NCBI GenBank assembly: GCA_001896725.1 | Contig: MPPA01000010.1 | Coordinates: 310,001-374,000, forward strand | Origin: Methanococcoides sp. EBM-47 | Lineage (GTDB): Archaea > Halobacteriota > Methanosarcinia > Methanosarcinales > Methanosarcinaceae | Direction of reading: 5' to 3' | Length of the DNA stretch: 64,000 nucleotides | Part shown: positions 38,041 through 47,151 of the stretch, piece by piece | Position numbering within the stretch: the stretch's first letter is position 1 | Layout: each line of letters begins with the position of its first letter | Position numbers and translations under genes: made by a program | The notes under the pieces: generated by a model | The model's database searches: none | The model's input: the letters and a program-made list of their open reading frames with translations, nothing else | Told to the model about the DNA's origin: nothing

Positions 38041-38049
38041 GTGAACATA

Positions 38050-38640
38050 TTGTCAAAATCTTTTTATGGATATATAAGAGATGCTTGGAAGAACCCTGAT
38101 GAGACCTATGTCAAAGATCTTAGATGGGAGAGGCTTCAGGAATGGAGAGTACAGGGTTCCATTGTAAAGATCAGAAGGCCCACCCGTATTGACCGTGCAA
38201 GGTCCCTTGGGTACAAGGCAAAACAGGGAATAATTGTGGTACGTGCAAAAGTAAGAAGAGGAGGCCGCAGAAACCAGAGATATGTCCGTGGGAGACGTAC
38301 CCACAATATGGGTAAGAACAAGATCACTGGAGGTAAAAGTATCCAGAGGATCGCTGAAGAACGAGCATCCAGAAAATATCCAAATATGGAGGTACTTAAC
38401 TCCTACTGGGTAGGCGAGGATGGAAAGGTCAAGTGGTACGAAGTGATCCTTGTGGATCCCAGTCACCCTGTGATACAGAGCGACAACAATCTTAATTGGA
38501 TCTGTAACAGCAGCCAGAAGAGGCGTGTCTTCCGTGGAAAGACAAGCGCTGGAGTAAAAGGCAGAGGTATGGGTAAGCGTGGTACTGGAACCGAGAAGAA
38601 CCGGCCAAGTATCAGGTCTAATATGAACAGGGGTAAGTGA
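38050..38640 (+). CDS. rpl15e: 50S ribosomal protein L15e
   Basis: A 196-residue archaeal/eukaryotic large-subunit protein, rich in Arg and Lys, with typical [13 protein letters not shown] near the N-terminus and [18 protein letters not shown] in the centre. I chose the TTG at 38050 since it follows AAGGTGA by a normal spacing and gives MSKSFYGY; a GTG at 38041 is in frame but lies within the ribosome-binding site. First gene of the exosome superoperon. The stop overlaps the GTG start of the next gene. Confidence 0.93.
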   Translation: MSKSFYGYIRDAWKNPDETYVKDLRWERLQEWRVQGSIVKIRRPTRIDRARSLGYKAKQGIIVVRAKVRRGGRRNQRYVRGRRTHNMGKNKITGGKSIQRIAEERASRKYPNMEVLNSYWVGEDGKVKWYEVILVDPSHPVIQSDNNLNWICNSSQKRRVFRGKTSAGVKGRGMGKRGTGTEKNRPSIRSNMNRGK

Positions 38641-39092
38641 TCCACCATATACATTTGCGAGTGATATCTCACTCGACAGAAGAAAGGTCCAGGGTAATGG
38701 ATGCCCTGGGTCTGTTTTTAAAGAACTCTTTTAGGCATAAGGACCCAGATTCATTTTCAGAGGTAGTTAATACCATTGAAGCTGAAGGGCATTATGGTAA
38801 TCCGATAACTGTCTTCAGCGCCCAGCTTACCCACAAGCATGATATAGCAGCCTTTGTAGATTTTGTACACAATAATATGACATTGGAAGATATTGAGACC
38901 CTTCGAAGTGAAATGTCCGACAGACTTGATGATGAGCAGATGTTCCACCTGCGTTTTGATAAGCAAGAAGCTTACATGGGTCGTTTGAAGCTTGTGTCAT
39001 CCTCTGATGCCATTACTGCTAAAGTAAAAATAGAAACATACCCTAAGAACAGGGAAATAGCAGGAAAGATAGTGGAGGAGTTGTTTGGTTGA
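38637..39092 (+). CDS. RNA-binding protein, predicted exosome-associated (DUF54-type)
   Basis: A 151-residue protein of a family found in the archaeal exosome superoperon and predicted to bind RNA. It has two similar alpha/beta halves, with [24 protein letters not shown] at the N-terminus and [22 protein letters not shown] at the C-terminus. The GTG start overlaps the L15e stop by four bases and its end overlaps the Rpp30 start. Its exact role is not established. Confidence 0.8.
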   Translation: MIHHIHLRVISHSTEERSRVMDALGLFLKNSFRHKDPDSFSEVVNTIEAEGHYGNPITVFSAQLTHKHDIAAFVDFVHNNMTLEDIETLRSEMSDRLDDEQMFHLRFDKQEAYMGRLKLVSSSDAITAKVKIETYPKNREIAGKIVEELFG

Positions 39093-39810
39093 AGGTTATT
39101 ATGATCTCTGCATTCGTTGCTTGCCAGAAGATGATATAGCAATGGAAAGGTTAGTTTCGCTTGCAAAGCATTTAGGCTTCAATGGAGCAGGAATAATGCA
39201 AGCAACTAATAATAGTAAAGGTCCAACTTTGAAGAGCAGGTCTTTCAATGCTTATTTTGATCTGGCAAATGGAATAGAGATATACGAAGATAATCCCGCT
39301 AAATTACACTCCCATCTTGTACGATACGATCCAAAAGTTAATTTTGTTATGGTCCGAGGGGGTACAGACAAGCTCGATCGAGCAGCAGTTGAAACCACAT
39401 ATACAGATATATTATCTTTGCCATTTGGTATCAAGGGCAGCGGCTTAGATCATGTGATAGCAAGATCTGCTTCTGACAGAGGGATTGCCCTGGAATTTGA
39501 TGTCGGGTCCCTGATACGCTACAGAGGTGGAAAAAGAGTGCATACGATAACAGAACTTGAACAGCGCCTGATGCTTGCGAGAAAGTTCAAAGTCCACATG
39601 GTATTAACAAGCGGTGCGAGGTCCATTTATGATATGAGAGGACCTAGAGAGCTCATAGCACTGGCAGGTTTGTTCGGGATGACAAAGGAAGAAGCAATCA
39701 AAGCTATGACAGTTACACCTGCTGCCATACTAAAGAAAAGAAGGTTGCCTGGTGGCTTTATAATGAAGGGAGTGGAACTTGCGAATGAACGGATCTACTC
39801 TGAAGAATAG
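39085..39810 (+). CDS. rnp3: RNase P protein component 3 (Rpp30)
   Basis: A 241-residue TIM-barrel subunit of archaeal RNase P, which matures tRNA 5' ends. Visible features: YYDLCIRCLPEDD at the N-terminus, HSHLVRYDPKVNFVMVRGG, a central GIALEFDVGSLIRYRGGKR, and the C-terminal KAMTVTPAAILKKRR. The start is TTG at 39085, overlapping the previous gene by 8 bases. It pairs with the Pop5 homologue that follows after 11 bases. Confidence 0.92.
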   Translation: MVEGYYDLCIRCLPEDDIAMERLVSLAKHLGFNGAGIMQATNNSKGPTLKSRSFNAYFDLANGIEIYEDNPAKLHSHLVRYDPKVNFVMVRGGTDKLDRAAVETTYTDILSLPFGIKGSGLDHVIARSASDRGIALEFDVGSLIRYRGGKRVHTITELEQRLMLARKFKVHMVLTSGARSIYDMRGPRELIALAGLFGMTKEEAIKAMTVTPAAILKKRRLPGGFIMKGVELANERIYSEE

Positions 39811-39821
39811 GAGGACCTATC

Positions 39822-40187
39822 TTGAAAACGCTCCCTTCCAGCTTAAGAGAAAGAAAACGGTATCTTGCAATAGAGGTAATATCCAAAAGTGATGTAACAA
39901 GAGAAGAACTTATACGTGAGATATTTGCTGCCACTGGATCGCTATATGGTGACATCGGTTCAAGTGAATGTGGATTAAGATTGCTGGACTTTGAGAAACA
40001 GAAAGGTGTAATTCGTTGTTCTCATATGATGACAGAAAGATCTCGTGCAGCGCTTGCTACTATAAACACTATTGGAGGACAGCGTGCAATAGTACATGTT
40101 CTGGGTATATCGGGAACCGTACAGGGCGCAACACAAAAGTATATACAGTGTGCAACCATATCAAGACCCGAGCACATTAGTATATAA
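39822..40187 (+). CDS. rnp2: RNase P protein component 2 (Pop5/Rpp14)
   Basis: A 121-residue RNA-recognition-fold subunit that forms a heterotetramer with Rpp30 and activates the catalytic domain of RNase P RNA. Conserved segments: LRERKRYLAIEV, LIREIFAATGSLYGDIGSSECGLRLL and RCSHMMTERSRAALATI. The start is TTG with a GGAGGACC ribosome-binding site. The proteasome alpha gene follows 68 bases later. Confidence 0.92.
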   Translation: MKTLPSSLRERKRYLAIEVISKSDVTREELIREIFAATGSLYGDIGSSECGLRLLDFEKQKGVIRCSHMMTERSRAALATINTIGGQRAIVHVLGISGTVQGATQKYIQCATISRPEHISI

Positions 40188-40255
40188 TGTAAGAACAATG
40201 TTCATAGAACAGAGCCGAAGAATTGACAATTTAGTAATATAGGAGATGATTAGAT

Positions 40256-41041
40256 ATGCAAATGACACCACAGATGGGATATGATCGCGCCATCACAGTA
40301 TTCAGTCCGGATGGAAGGCTCTTTCAGGTGGAATATGCTAGAGAGGCAGTGAAAAGAGGAACAACTGCTGCAGGCATCAAGGCAAAGGAAGGCGTTGTAC
40401 TTCTTGTGGATAAAAGAATTACCAGCAGACTGATTGAAGCTGAATCCATAGAGAAGATATTCCAGATAGACAGTCACATAGGTGTTGCCACTTCCGGACT
40501 GGTGGCCGATGCTCGTTCACTGGTTGACAGGGCCAGGGTTGAAGCACAGATCAACAAAGTATCTTATGATGAGAGCATTGGTGTTGAAGTGCTTGCAAAG
40601 AAGATATGCGATCATAAACAGAATTACACGCAGTTCGGAGGAGTAAGGCCTTATGGTACTGCGCTTTTAATTGCAGGAGTGAACGATACCAGGCCAAGGT
40701 TATTTGAAAGTGATCCAAGTGGTGCCTTACTGGAATATAAAGCAACAGCTATTGGTGCAGGGAGGAACACATTTATGGAAGTGTTCGAAGCAGAGTATCG
40801 TGAGGATCTGAACATTGATGAAGCAATTCTGCTTGGAATGACCGCCTTATATAGGTCCACTGAAGGAAAGCTGGATGCTGCAACACTGGAAGTGGGTGTG
40901 GTGACATTACAGGATCGCATGTTCCGCAAACTTGTAGAAGAAGAAGTCCAACAATACGTACTGAAGGTCCTTGAAGAGCAGAAGAAGGATGTAAAAGAGG
41001 ACACTGGCTCGGTTTCAGAAAACAAGGATGCCGATGAGTGA
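40256..41041 (+). CDS. psmA: Proteasome subunit alpha
   Basis: A 261-residue alpha subunit of the archaeal 20S proteasome. The gating N-terminus is [28 protein letters not shown], the RTTAAGIK-type core follows, and the C-terminus has an acidic Lys/Glu-rich tail after the conserved barrel region. It forms the outer rings that admit unfolded proteins from PAN. The beta subunit is not in the window. Its placement inside the exosome superoperon is a conserved archaeal arrangement. Confidence 0.95.
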   Translation: MQMTPQMGYDRAITVFSPDGRLFQVEYAREAVKRGTTAAGIKAKEGVVLLVDKRITSRLIEAESIEKIFQIDSHIGVATSGLVADARSLVDRARVEAQINKVSYDESIGVEVLAKKICDHKQNYTQFGGVRPYGTALLIAGVNDTRPRLFESDPSGALLEYKATAIGAGRNTFMEVFEAEYREDLNIDEAILLGMTALYRSTEGKLDAATLEVGVVTLQDRMFRKLVEEEVQQYVLKVLEEQKKDVKEDTGSVSENKDADE

Positions 41042-41099
41042 AAGGTTCAAGTGACATAATATACAAAAATATCCTGTGTCTAAAAGTGGGGGATATAAA

Positions 41100-41792
41100 A
41101 TGGTATCTCTTGATGAATGCGTTATTGCAAGATTTAAGAAGGGAAAAAATCACTTTGAGGTCTTTGTTGAGCCAGAAGGAGCATTGGCACTGAAAAAAGG
41201 GGATGAAATAAAGATCGAAGAGATCATTGCAGTAGAATCCATTTTTTCTGATGCTGGGCAGGGGGAACAGGCATCTGAATCTGATCTCCAAAATACCTTT
41301 GGCACACAGGATGCTCTGATCATTGCAAAGGAGATCATTTTACGTGGAGAACTGCAGTTAACCAAGGAGCAGAGAAAGCAGATCCTTGAAGAGAAAACAA
41401 AGCGTATTATCAGTACGATCGCACAGAATGCAATTAATCCACAAACCAAAGCTCCTCACCCTCCTTCTAGAATAGAGAAAGCTATGGAAGAGGCAAAAGT
41501 GCATATAGACCCATTCAAACCTGTAGATGAACAAGTACTGATCGTGATGAAAGCTATTCGCCCGATCATACCTATACGCTTTGAAGAAGTACAAATAGCA
41601 GTCAAAGTACCAGCGACATATGCTCCAAAGTCATACGGAGCTATTGCAAAGTTTGGGACCTTGGTCAAAGAACAATGGCAGCAGGATGGTTCCTGGGTAG
41701 GTGTTGTGAAAATGCCAGCGGGAATGCAGAACGATTTTTATGGTCTTGTGAACCACCTCACCAAGGGTGATGCTGAAACTAAACTTTTATAA
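41100..41792 (+). CDS. Ribosome maturation protein SBDS/Sdo1
   Basis: A 230-residue three-domain protein; with EFL1-like GTPases the family releases the anti-association factor eIF6/aIF6 from the 50S subunit. The N-terminal FYSH domain starts [23 protein letters not shown]; the middle helical domain is [18 protein letters not shown]; the C-terminal ferredoxin-like domain is [22 protein letters not shown]. The ATG at 41100 follows GGGGGATATAAA and matches the family start; an in-frame GTG lies at 41076. Confidence 0.93.
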   Translation: MVSLDECVIARFKKGKNHFEVFVEPEGALALKKGDEIKIEEIIAVESIFSDAGQGEQASESDLQNTFGTQDALIIAKEIILRGELQLTKEQRKQILEEKTKRIISTIAQNAINPQTKAPHPPSRIEKAMEEAKVHIDPFKPVDEQVLIVMKAIRPIIPIRFEEVQIAVKVPATYAPKSYGAIAKFGTLVKEQWQQDGSWVGVVKMPAGMQNDFYGLVNHLTKGDAETKLL

Positions 41793-41803
41793 GAGGCTAG
41801 ATA

Positions 41804-42622
41804 ATGGGTAGAGAAATTGTAGTTCCAGGTCAACTTCTTTCCGATAATGCGAATGAATCGGGCTCTGGAACCTATGTAAAGGAGGGAAGAGTATTCTCTC
41901 TTCTTTATGGGGTAGCCAACATAAAGAATAAGATATCTGTTATTCCATTTTCTGGGAAGTATATTCCTTCCAGAAAGGATTTCGTCATAGGTATTGTTTT
42001 TGAGACAACCTCTTCAAACTGGATCTTTGATATTGGTTCTCCCTATGATGGTCTGTTACATGTATCAGAGTATCCCCGGCGTGTGGAATCGTCCAAGATG
42101 AGAGAGGTATTTGACATTGGAGATTGTGCTATCCTGAGGATAAAAGATGTTGATGCTTCCATGAAGATAGAACTTACCCTCCGAGAGAAGGGATTGAGAA
42201 AGATCAAAGGAGGCAGACTGCTTGAAGTGCCTTCAACAAAAGTTCCCCGCGTCATAGGGCAGAACGGTTCTATGGTCTCTATGCTAAAAAAAGAGACAGA
42301 CTGCGAGATATTCGTAGGGCAGAACGGAAGGATATGGATAAATGGTAAAGATGAGAACATGGATAAGCTTTCAGAAGCTATTGATATGATCATCCGTGAA
42401 TCTCATATTTCTGGCCTGACAGATAAGATCAGTAAATTCCTTCAGGCAGAAGGGGAAACCGAAGATATCAATGCATATGAAGAGGTTAAAGACACTGATA
42501 TCGAGCAGGAAGAGATTGTGGAAAATGCAAATTCTGCAGACGAAGAATACAGTGAAGATGCAGAGAAGGTTAATGAGTCCAGTAGTAAGGCAAACCAGCT
42601 GCCGGATACTGAGGAAAGCTGA
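41804..42622 (+). CDS. rrp4: Exosome RNA-binding cap protein Rrp4
   Basis: A 272-residue exosome cap subunit. Domains: N-terminal beta domain (VVPGQLLSD, about 5-60), S1 RNA-binding domain (about 60-130) and KH domain (about 145-205; VPRVIGQNGSMVSMLKKET). The last 65 or so residues form a highly acidic, low-complexity tail (EDINAYEEVKDTDIEQEE...), longer than in many homologues. The gene starts 11 bases after SBDS and is followed by Rrp41. Confidence 0.92.
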   Translation: MGREIVVPGQLLSDNANESGSGTYVKEGRVFSLLYGVANIKNKISVIPFSGKYIPSRKDFVIGIVFETTSSNWIFDIGSPYDGLLHVSEYPRRVESSKMREVFDIGDCAILRIKDVDASMKIELTLREKGLRKIKGGRLLEVPSTKVPRVIGQNGSMVSMLKKETDCEIFVGQNGRIWINGKDENMDKLSEAIDMIIRESHISGLTDKISKFLQAEGETEDINAYEEVKDTDIEQEEIVENANSADEEYSEDAEKVNESSSKANQLPDTEES

Positions 42623-42685
42623 AAGTTTACTGTATGTTCTGTACATGACCAGAAAATAGATTTTGTATATAATGGAGAATGTATT

Positions 42686-43669
42686 ATGGCTAATAAACCT
42701 GAGAAGTTCATTGATGAGAATGGCCTGCGCCTGGATGGACGGGCAGTTGATGAGATCAGGCCCATGACCATCGAGATAGGTGTCTTATCAAGGGCTGACG
42801 GTTCATGTTATCTAGAGTGGGGTAAGAACAAGATACTGGCAGCGGTCTATGGTCCAAGGGAATTGCATCCTCGCAGGATGCAGAAGCCTGATGAGGCGAT
42901 AGTGAGATACAGATATAACATGGCAGCTTTTTCAGTTGAGGACAGGGCAAGACCCGGGCCAAGCCGAAGAAGTATTGAGATCTCAAAAGTCAGCAGGGAT
43001 GCTTTTGCCCCGATCATAATGACAAAATACTATCCCAGTGCAGTAATAGATATTTTTGCAGAGGTCCTGCAGGCGGATGCAGGTACCAGGACAGCAGCTA
43101 TTAATGCTGCATCTATAGCTCTTGCTGATGCCGGTATCCCTATGAAGGGGCTTATATCGGCATGTGCTGTAGGTAAAGTTGATGGACAACTGGTGCTGGA
43201 TCTGAGCAAGGATGAGGACAATTATGGGAATGCAGATCTTCCCATTGCTATGACCCAGGATGGTGAGATATCCCTTCTGCAGATGGATGGGAACCTTACA
43301 AAGGAAGAATTTAAAAAAGCACTGGAAATGGCATCAGAAGGCTGCAGACAGATCCTCGAGATCCAAAAAGAAGCTTTAAAGAGAAAGTTCGCTTCTCACG
43401 AAGAGGTCGTAGAAAGTCTTGCTGAAGTTGCTGATGAAATAATAGAGGATGTGCAGAAGGAGATAGAACTGATAGACGAGGATTTCGAAGTATCTGAGCT
43501 CGAAGATGAAGATGTCATTGAAATAACCATAGCCAAAACGGATACATCCGAGCCTGTTGATAAAGCACAAGAAGAGGATTTCACAGAGTTCACTGAGGAT
43601 GAAAGTTCAAATGTAGATGGACCTGAGGGTTATGAAGCAGATAAGGCAGGTGAAAGGCATGAACAGTGA
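42686..43669 (+). CDS. rrp41: Exosome catalytic subunit Rrp41 with acidic C-terminal extension
   Basis: A 327-residue RNase PH-type subunit, about 80 residues longer than the usual Rrp41. The core (about 1-240) has [30 protein letters not shown], the phosphate-binding and catalytic region [17 protein letters not shown], and [16 protein letters not shown] with the Asp residues. The tail from about 245 is acidic ([27 protein letters not shown]...). The 3' end overlaps the Rrp42 gene by 11 bases. Confidence 0.93.
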   Translation: MANKPEKFIDENGLRLDGRAVDEIRPMTIEIGVLSRADGSCYLEWGKNKILAAVYGPRELHPRRMQKPDEAIVRYRYNMAAFSVEDRARPGPSRRSIEISKVSRDAFAPIIMTKYYPSAVIDIFAEVLQADAGTRTAAINAASIALADAGIPMKGLISACAVGKVDGQLVLDLSKDEDNYGNADLPIAMTQDGEISLLQMDGNLTKEEFKKALEMASEGCRQILEIQKEALKRKFASHEEVVESLAEVADEIIEDVQKEIELIDEDFEVSELEDEDVIEITIAKTDTSEPVDKAQEEDFTEFTEDESSNVDGPEGYEADKAGERHEQ

Positions 43670-44441
43670 AGTAATGGCCTCGCTTAAGAAGGATTACATC
43701 TATAACCTGATGCTCAAAGGAAAACGGAATGACGGACGTTCATTCGATGAGTATCGAAATATTACTGTGCAGACGAATGTCATCGATAAGGCAGAAGGTT
43801 CAGCAAAGGTGTGCATTGGAGAAACCCAAGTACTGGTAGGCGTAAAACTACAGATAGGGGCCCCATTTCCTGATTCACCTGGCGAAGGGGTGATCATTAC
43901 AAACCTGGAAATGAACCCGCTTGCTTCGCCAGAATTTGAGGCAGGACCTCCAAAAGAAGGCGCTATTGAGATGGCAAGGGTCACCGACAGAGGGATTAGG
44001 GAATCAGGCGCAATTGATTTAAATAAGCTGTGTATTACGGAAGGAGAAGAAGTCTGGATTGTATTCATCGATGTGCATGTATTGAATGATGATGGCAACC
44101 TTCAGGATGCATCATGTCTTGGTGCTATTGCTGCTCTCATGACCTCAAAGGTCCCTGCTGAAAGGGAAGGAAAGGGAGAAGACATGATGATGCCGATCAG
44201 AGATGTGCCTGTAGGCGTCACACTGGTGGACGTAGGCGGAGAATTGATGATAGACCCGGGACTTGCAGAGGAAACTGTAGCAGATTCAAAATTGACCATA
44301 GTATCCAACCAGAACGGTTCGATCTCTGCGATGCAAAAAACAGGAGAAGGCATGCTGACACAGGAGCAATTGTTAAAAGCAGTGGACATGGCATGTGCTA
44401 AAGCTGAAGAGATCAGAGAAAAGTATTTACTGAACATCTGA
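43659..44441 (+). CDS. rrp42: Exosome subunit Rrp42
   Basis: A 260-residue RNase PH-like subunit that pairs with Rrp41 in the hexameric ring; it lacks catalytic activity but helps bind RNA. Conserved parts: [44 protein letters not shown]-like [16 protein letters not shown] and [14 protein letters not shown]. The ATG at 43659 follows GGCAGGTGAAAGG; a longer in-frame start at 43617 would deepen the overlap with Rrp41. Confidence 0.92.
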   Translation: MNSEVMASLKKDYIYNLMLKGKRNDGRSFDEYRNITVQTNVIDKAEGSAKVCIGETQVLVGVKLQIGAPFPDSPGEGVIITNLEMNPLASPEFEAGPPKEGAIEMARVTDRGIRESGAIDLNKLCITEGEEVWIVFIDVHVLNDDGNLQDASCLGAIAALMTSKVPAEREGKGEDMMMPIRDVPVGVTLVDVGGELMIDPGLAEETVADSKLTIVSNQNGSISAMQKTGEGMLTQEQLLKAVDMACAKAEEIREKYLLNI

Positions 44442-44504
44442 AAGGCAAATGGTCATTGATATAAAAATCTAATTTCAGTATACTGAAGATCAAGGAGAAT
44501 GCTC

Positions 44505-44792
44505 ATGGCAAAGAAATATTCAAAGAAAGGACGTGTGACAAGATCTGCAGGGAGATTTGGTGTGAGATTTGGTAGGAAAGATCGCAAACTGGTTGCTGAT
44601 CTTGAAGAAAAAATGCATATGCCCCATATCTGTACAAAATGTGCACGCCCGACAGTAAGGAGAATAGGAACAGGCATCTGGCAATGTAAAAAATGTGGCT
44701 ATACTTTTGCCGGTGGCACATTCCTGCCTCAGACACCTGTAGGCTTAACAGTTACTCGTTCTGTAAAGAAGGCAACAGAGATCCTGGAGTGA
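44505..44792 (+). CDS. rpl37ae: 50S ribosomal protein L37Ae (L43e)
   Basis: A 95-residue zinc-ribbon ribosomal protein. The N-terminus [26 protein letters not shown] is basic, and the zinc site is CTKCARPTV...[11 protein letters not shown] (four Cys). AAGGAGAA precedes the ATG at 44505 by a normal distance. It is followed after 12 bases by the RNA polymerase subunit P gene. Confidence 0.95.
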   Translation: MAKKYSKKGRVTRSAGRFGVRFGRKDRKLVADLEEKMHMPHICTKCARPTVRRIGTGIWQCKKCGYTFAGGTFLPQTPVGLTVTRSVKKATEILE

Positions 44793-44804
44793 GTGATAAC
44801 AATT

Positions 44805-44942
44805 ATGGGATACAAGTGCACACGCTGCAAAAAAGTGGTAGAGATAAATTATACGGCTCTTGGTATACGCTGTGATTATTGTGGGCACCGTATACTTGTC
44901 AAGGAAAGGCCCACCTCTATTAAAAGAATAAAGGCCGAGTAG
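44805..44942 (+). CDS. rpoP: DNA-directed RNA polymerase subunit P (Rpo12)
   Basis: A 45-residue zinc-ribbon subunit of archaeal RNA polymerase, homologous to eukaryotic Rpb12. Sequence [14 protein letters not shown] contains the first CxxC, and CDYCGHRIL the second; the tail [11 protein letters not shown] is typical. It lies between L37Ae and the Brix gene, its conserved location. The gene is short enough to be missed by automatic thresholds. Confidence 0.93.
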   Translation: MGYKCTRCKKVVEINYTALGIRCDYCGHRILVKERPTSIKRIKAE

Positions 44943-44946
44943 AAGT

Positions 44947-45402
44947 ATGCTAATTACTTCTTCCCGCAAACCTTCAATAAACACTAGAGTCCTTTGCAAA
45001 GACCTTGCATCTTTTTTTCATTGTGAGAGTATCAACCGTGGCAAGATGGGAATGAAAGAAGTGCTTTCCCTAGTAGAAGGAGATCCTGGACCATTATTGA
45101 TGGTCGGAGAATATCACGGTAACCCGGGAAGTTTGATCTTCTATGCACCTGATGGACAGGAACTGCTTTCTATCCGAATAAGTGTAACTACTATAAAGAA
45201 ACTTCCGAAAAAAGGATTTTCTAAGATACCACCAGTAGCAACTGGCCATGCTGCCATTGCACATATCTTGTCCAAAATACTTGCAATACAATTAGTTGAA
45301 GAAACTTCTTCTCCCCTAGTATTGAAGATATCAGATGATCAGCTAGATTTCTTTTATAATGGCCAGGAACTATTCAGGCTGAATATTAGAACCATCCGGT
45401 AG
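44947..45402 (+). CDS. Brix domain rRNA-biogenesis protein
   Basis: A 151-residue Brix/Imp4-type protein that binds rRNA during ribosome assembly. The N-terminal MLITSSRKPSINTRVLCKDLASFF is diagnostic, followed by NRGKMGMKEVLSL and a beta-rich C-terminal half (GSLIFYAPDGQELLSIRISV). It starts 4 bases after rpoP and precedes a Pcc1 gene. Confidence 0.9.
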   Translation: MLITSSRKPSINTRVLCKDLASFFHCESINRGKMGMKEVLSLVEGDPGPLLMVGEYHGNPGSLIFYAPDGQELLSIRISVTTIKKLPKKGFSKIPPVATGHAAIAHILSKILAIQLVEETSSPLVLKISDDQLDFFYNGQELFRLNIRTIR

Positions 45403-45410
45403 GTGATCCA

Positions 45411-45677
45411 TTGGAATCAACTGCAGAGTCAGTTTTTGAAACAGACAGAGCACTTCTTATTTACAGGTCCCTGTTACCCGAAACAGAAACAACGGTCACT
45501 GAGCGATCGGAAGTTTCTCTCCAGGTGCGGGGAGATAAACTTATATTGAAAGTTACCGCATCTGACCTGATATCTCTGCGTTCCACAATGAATACATGGT
45601 TGCGCCTGGTACAGGTGGCATATGAAGTACTTGAGCACACCAGTATGAAAAATGTAGCACAATTAGAGAAACATTAA
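45411..45677 (+). CDS. pcc1: KEOPS complex subunit Pcc1
   Basis: An 88-residue protein with the canonical Pcc1 pattern: ALLIYRSLLPETE helix start, VSLQVRGDKLILKVTASDLISLRSTMNTWLRLVQVAYEVLE, matching the two-strand/two-helix core. Pcc1 is the dimerisation subunit of KEOPS, which makes the universal t6A37 tRNA modification with Kae1, Bud32 and Cgi121. The start is TTG after AGGTGATCC, a near-perfect ribosome-binding site. A second Pcc1-family gene lies at 5501-5734. Confidence 0.85.
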   Translation: MESTAESVFETDRALLIYRSLLPETETTVTERSEVSLQVRGDKLILKVTASDLISLRSTMNTWLRLVQVAYEVLEHTSMKNVAQLEKH

Positions 45678-45714
45678 AATCATTTAAGGTTAATTCAGAT
45701 TCAGGTGAAACCAC

Positions 45715-46068
45715 ATGAGTACACAAATACCCCCTCAAGTACAGAACCAGATTGCTCAGCTACAGCAGGTTCAACAACAAGCGCAATCCCTCGCTATTCA
45801 GAAGTCCCAGATGGAGACATTGCAGAAAGAATCAGAACTTGCTCTGGAGGAACTTGAAAAGCTCCCCGATGATGCAGTAATATACAGAACGGTGGGTGAT
45901 CTCCAGATAAGATCTGAAAAGCAGGAAACAATTTCCAAGCTTAAAGAGAAAATAGAAACATTGTCCTTAAGGGTCCAATCCATCTCAAAACAGGAAGAAC
46001 GTATTTCAAAACGCTTTAATCAACTTCAGGAACAAATACAACAATCAATGGGCCAGCAGGCACAATAA
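45715..46068 (+). CDS. pfdB: Prefoldin subunit beta
   Basis: A 117-residue coiled-coil chaperone subunit. Two long helices (about 5-45 and 75-112) flank the beta-hairpin DDAVIYRTVGDLQIRSEK. Four beta subunits and two alpha subunits form the jellyfish-shaped complex that hands unfolded proteins to the thermosome. It lies 37 bases after pcc1 in its usual place. Confidence 0.95.
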   Translation: MSTQIPPQVQNQIAQLQQVQQQAQSLAIQKSQMETLQKESELALEELEKLPDDAVIYRTVGDLQIRSEKQETISKLKEKIETLSLRVQSISKQEERISKRFNQLQEQIQQSMGQQAQ

Positions 46069-46143
46069 ATGCCATTTCCCTCTTTCTCTCCCTCTCTGCT
46101 TTAATGCTCATATTACTTTATTAAGTGATGAGTAGAGGTTTCG

Positions 46144-47118
46144 ATGCAGGTTGATGAAATAGAGTTCTATAATCGCCTTCTGGACTTTAATAAGATATTG
46201 TATTTATGCCATCGGAATGCCGATCCGGATGCGGTTAGCAGCGCTTTTGCACTTTCCGAAGCACTTGGCGGAACAGTTGGACTTGTAGATGGCTGTAATA
46301 AGATGGCTGCCTTGCTTATCGATAAGCTGGGAATAGACGTTATTGATAAACCTGATCCTTCTGAATATGATATCACCCTGGTGGTAGATACTTCCACCAG
46401 TTCCCAGCTCAATGATATCAAGCTTGGAAAGTATTGTGTGATAGATCACCATTCTACTACGGCCCTTACAGAGAGCGCTGAGTTCTATCTGCATCGTAAC
46501 ACTACATCCACAGCTGAGATAGTGTTTGATATTCTCAAATGTATGGGTGCTCCGATCATGCGACGCACAGCGCTTGGTCTGCTTACAGGAATAGTAACAG
46601 ACACTGGGCATTTTAAACACGCAACGGCCGAAACTTTTCGTAACATTGCGGAGATAATCAGTATCAGTGGAGTGGAATATGCAGATGTGCTGGAAATGAT
46701 GGCTGCAACTCCCCAGGATATATCCATGAGAATTGCAATGCTTAAGTGTGCCACTCGGGCCAAGATCGATAGAATAGATGACTGGCTGGTGGTATGCTCG
46801 CACGTGAACTCCTTTGGTGGCGCAGCATCCTCCATGTTCCTGAACATCGGTGCAGACGTGGCTTTCGTTGGTACTGAAAGGGATGACACGATCCGGGTAA
46901 GCGGCCGTGCCAAAAGGGAAGCTGTTAATGCCGGGGTCAATCTGGGAAAGATCATGGAAGAGATAAGTTCCTGGTATGAAGGCACGGGTGGAGGACATGC
47001 GGGAGCAGCGGGGATAGATGTAATGGCAGATATGAACGAAGTACTTAATGAATGCAAAAAGCGTGTCAAAATGATACTGGCAAATAAGCCCAACCCATCC
47101 ATCTGTGAATCCTTCTGA
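46144..47118 (+). CDS. DHH family phosphoesterase (NrnA-like)
   Basis: A 324-residue DHH/DHHA1 protein. Motifs: HRNADPDAVSSA, VVDTSTSSQ, VIDHHST (DHH), LLTGIVTDTGHF and C-terminal GTGGGHAGAAG. Such proteins hydrolyse short oligoribonucleotides, pAp or cyclic dinucleotides; NrnA-like members with this length usually act on nano-RNA. A DHH gene commonly closes the archaeal exosome superoperon, which suggests a role finishing RNA decay. Only 75 bases separate it from prefoldin. Confidence 0.87.
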   Translation: MQVDEIEFYNRLLDFNKILYLCHRNADPDAVSSAFALSEALGGTVGLVDGCNKMAALLIDKLGIDVIDKPDPSEYDITLVVDTSTSSQLNDIKLGKYCVIDHHSTTALTESAEFYLHRNTTSTAEIVFDILKCMGAPIMRRTALGLLTGIVTDTGHFKHATAETFRNIAEIISISGVEYADVLEMMAATPQDISMRIAMLKCATRAKIDRIDDWLVVCSHVNSFGGAASSMFLNIGADVAFVGTERDDTIRVSGRAKREAVNAGVNLGKIMEEISSWYEGTGGGHAGAAGIDVMADMNEVLNECKKRVKMILANKPNPSICESF

Positions 47119-47151
47119 TATTATCCATATTCCATGAACAGAGGCGAAGAT

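Noticed and set aside
46204-46998. A long antisense frame opposite the DHH phosphoesterase
   Set aside because: The plus-strand protein has clear DHH motifs; the opposite frame has none.
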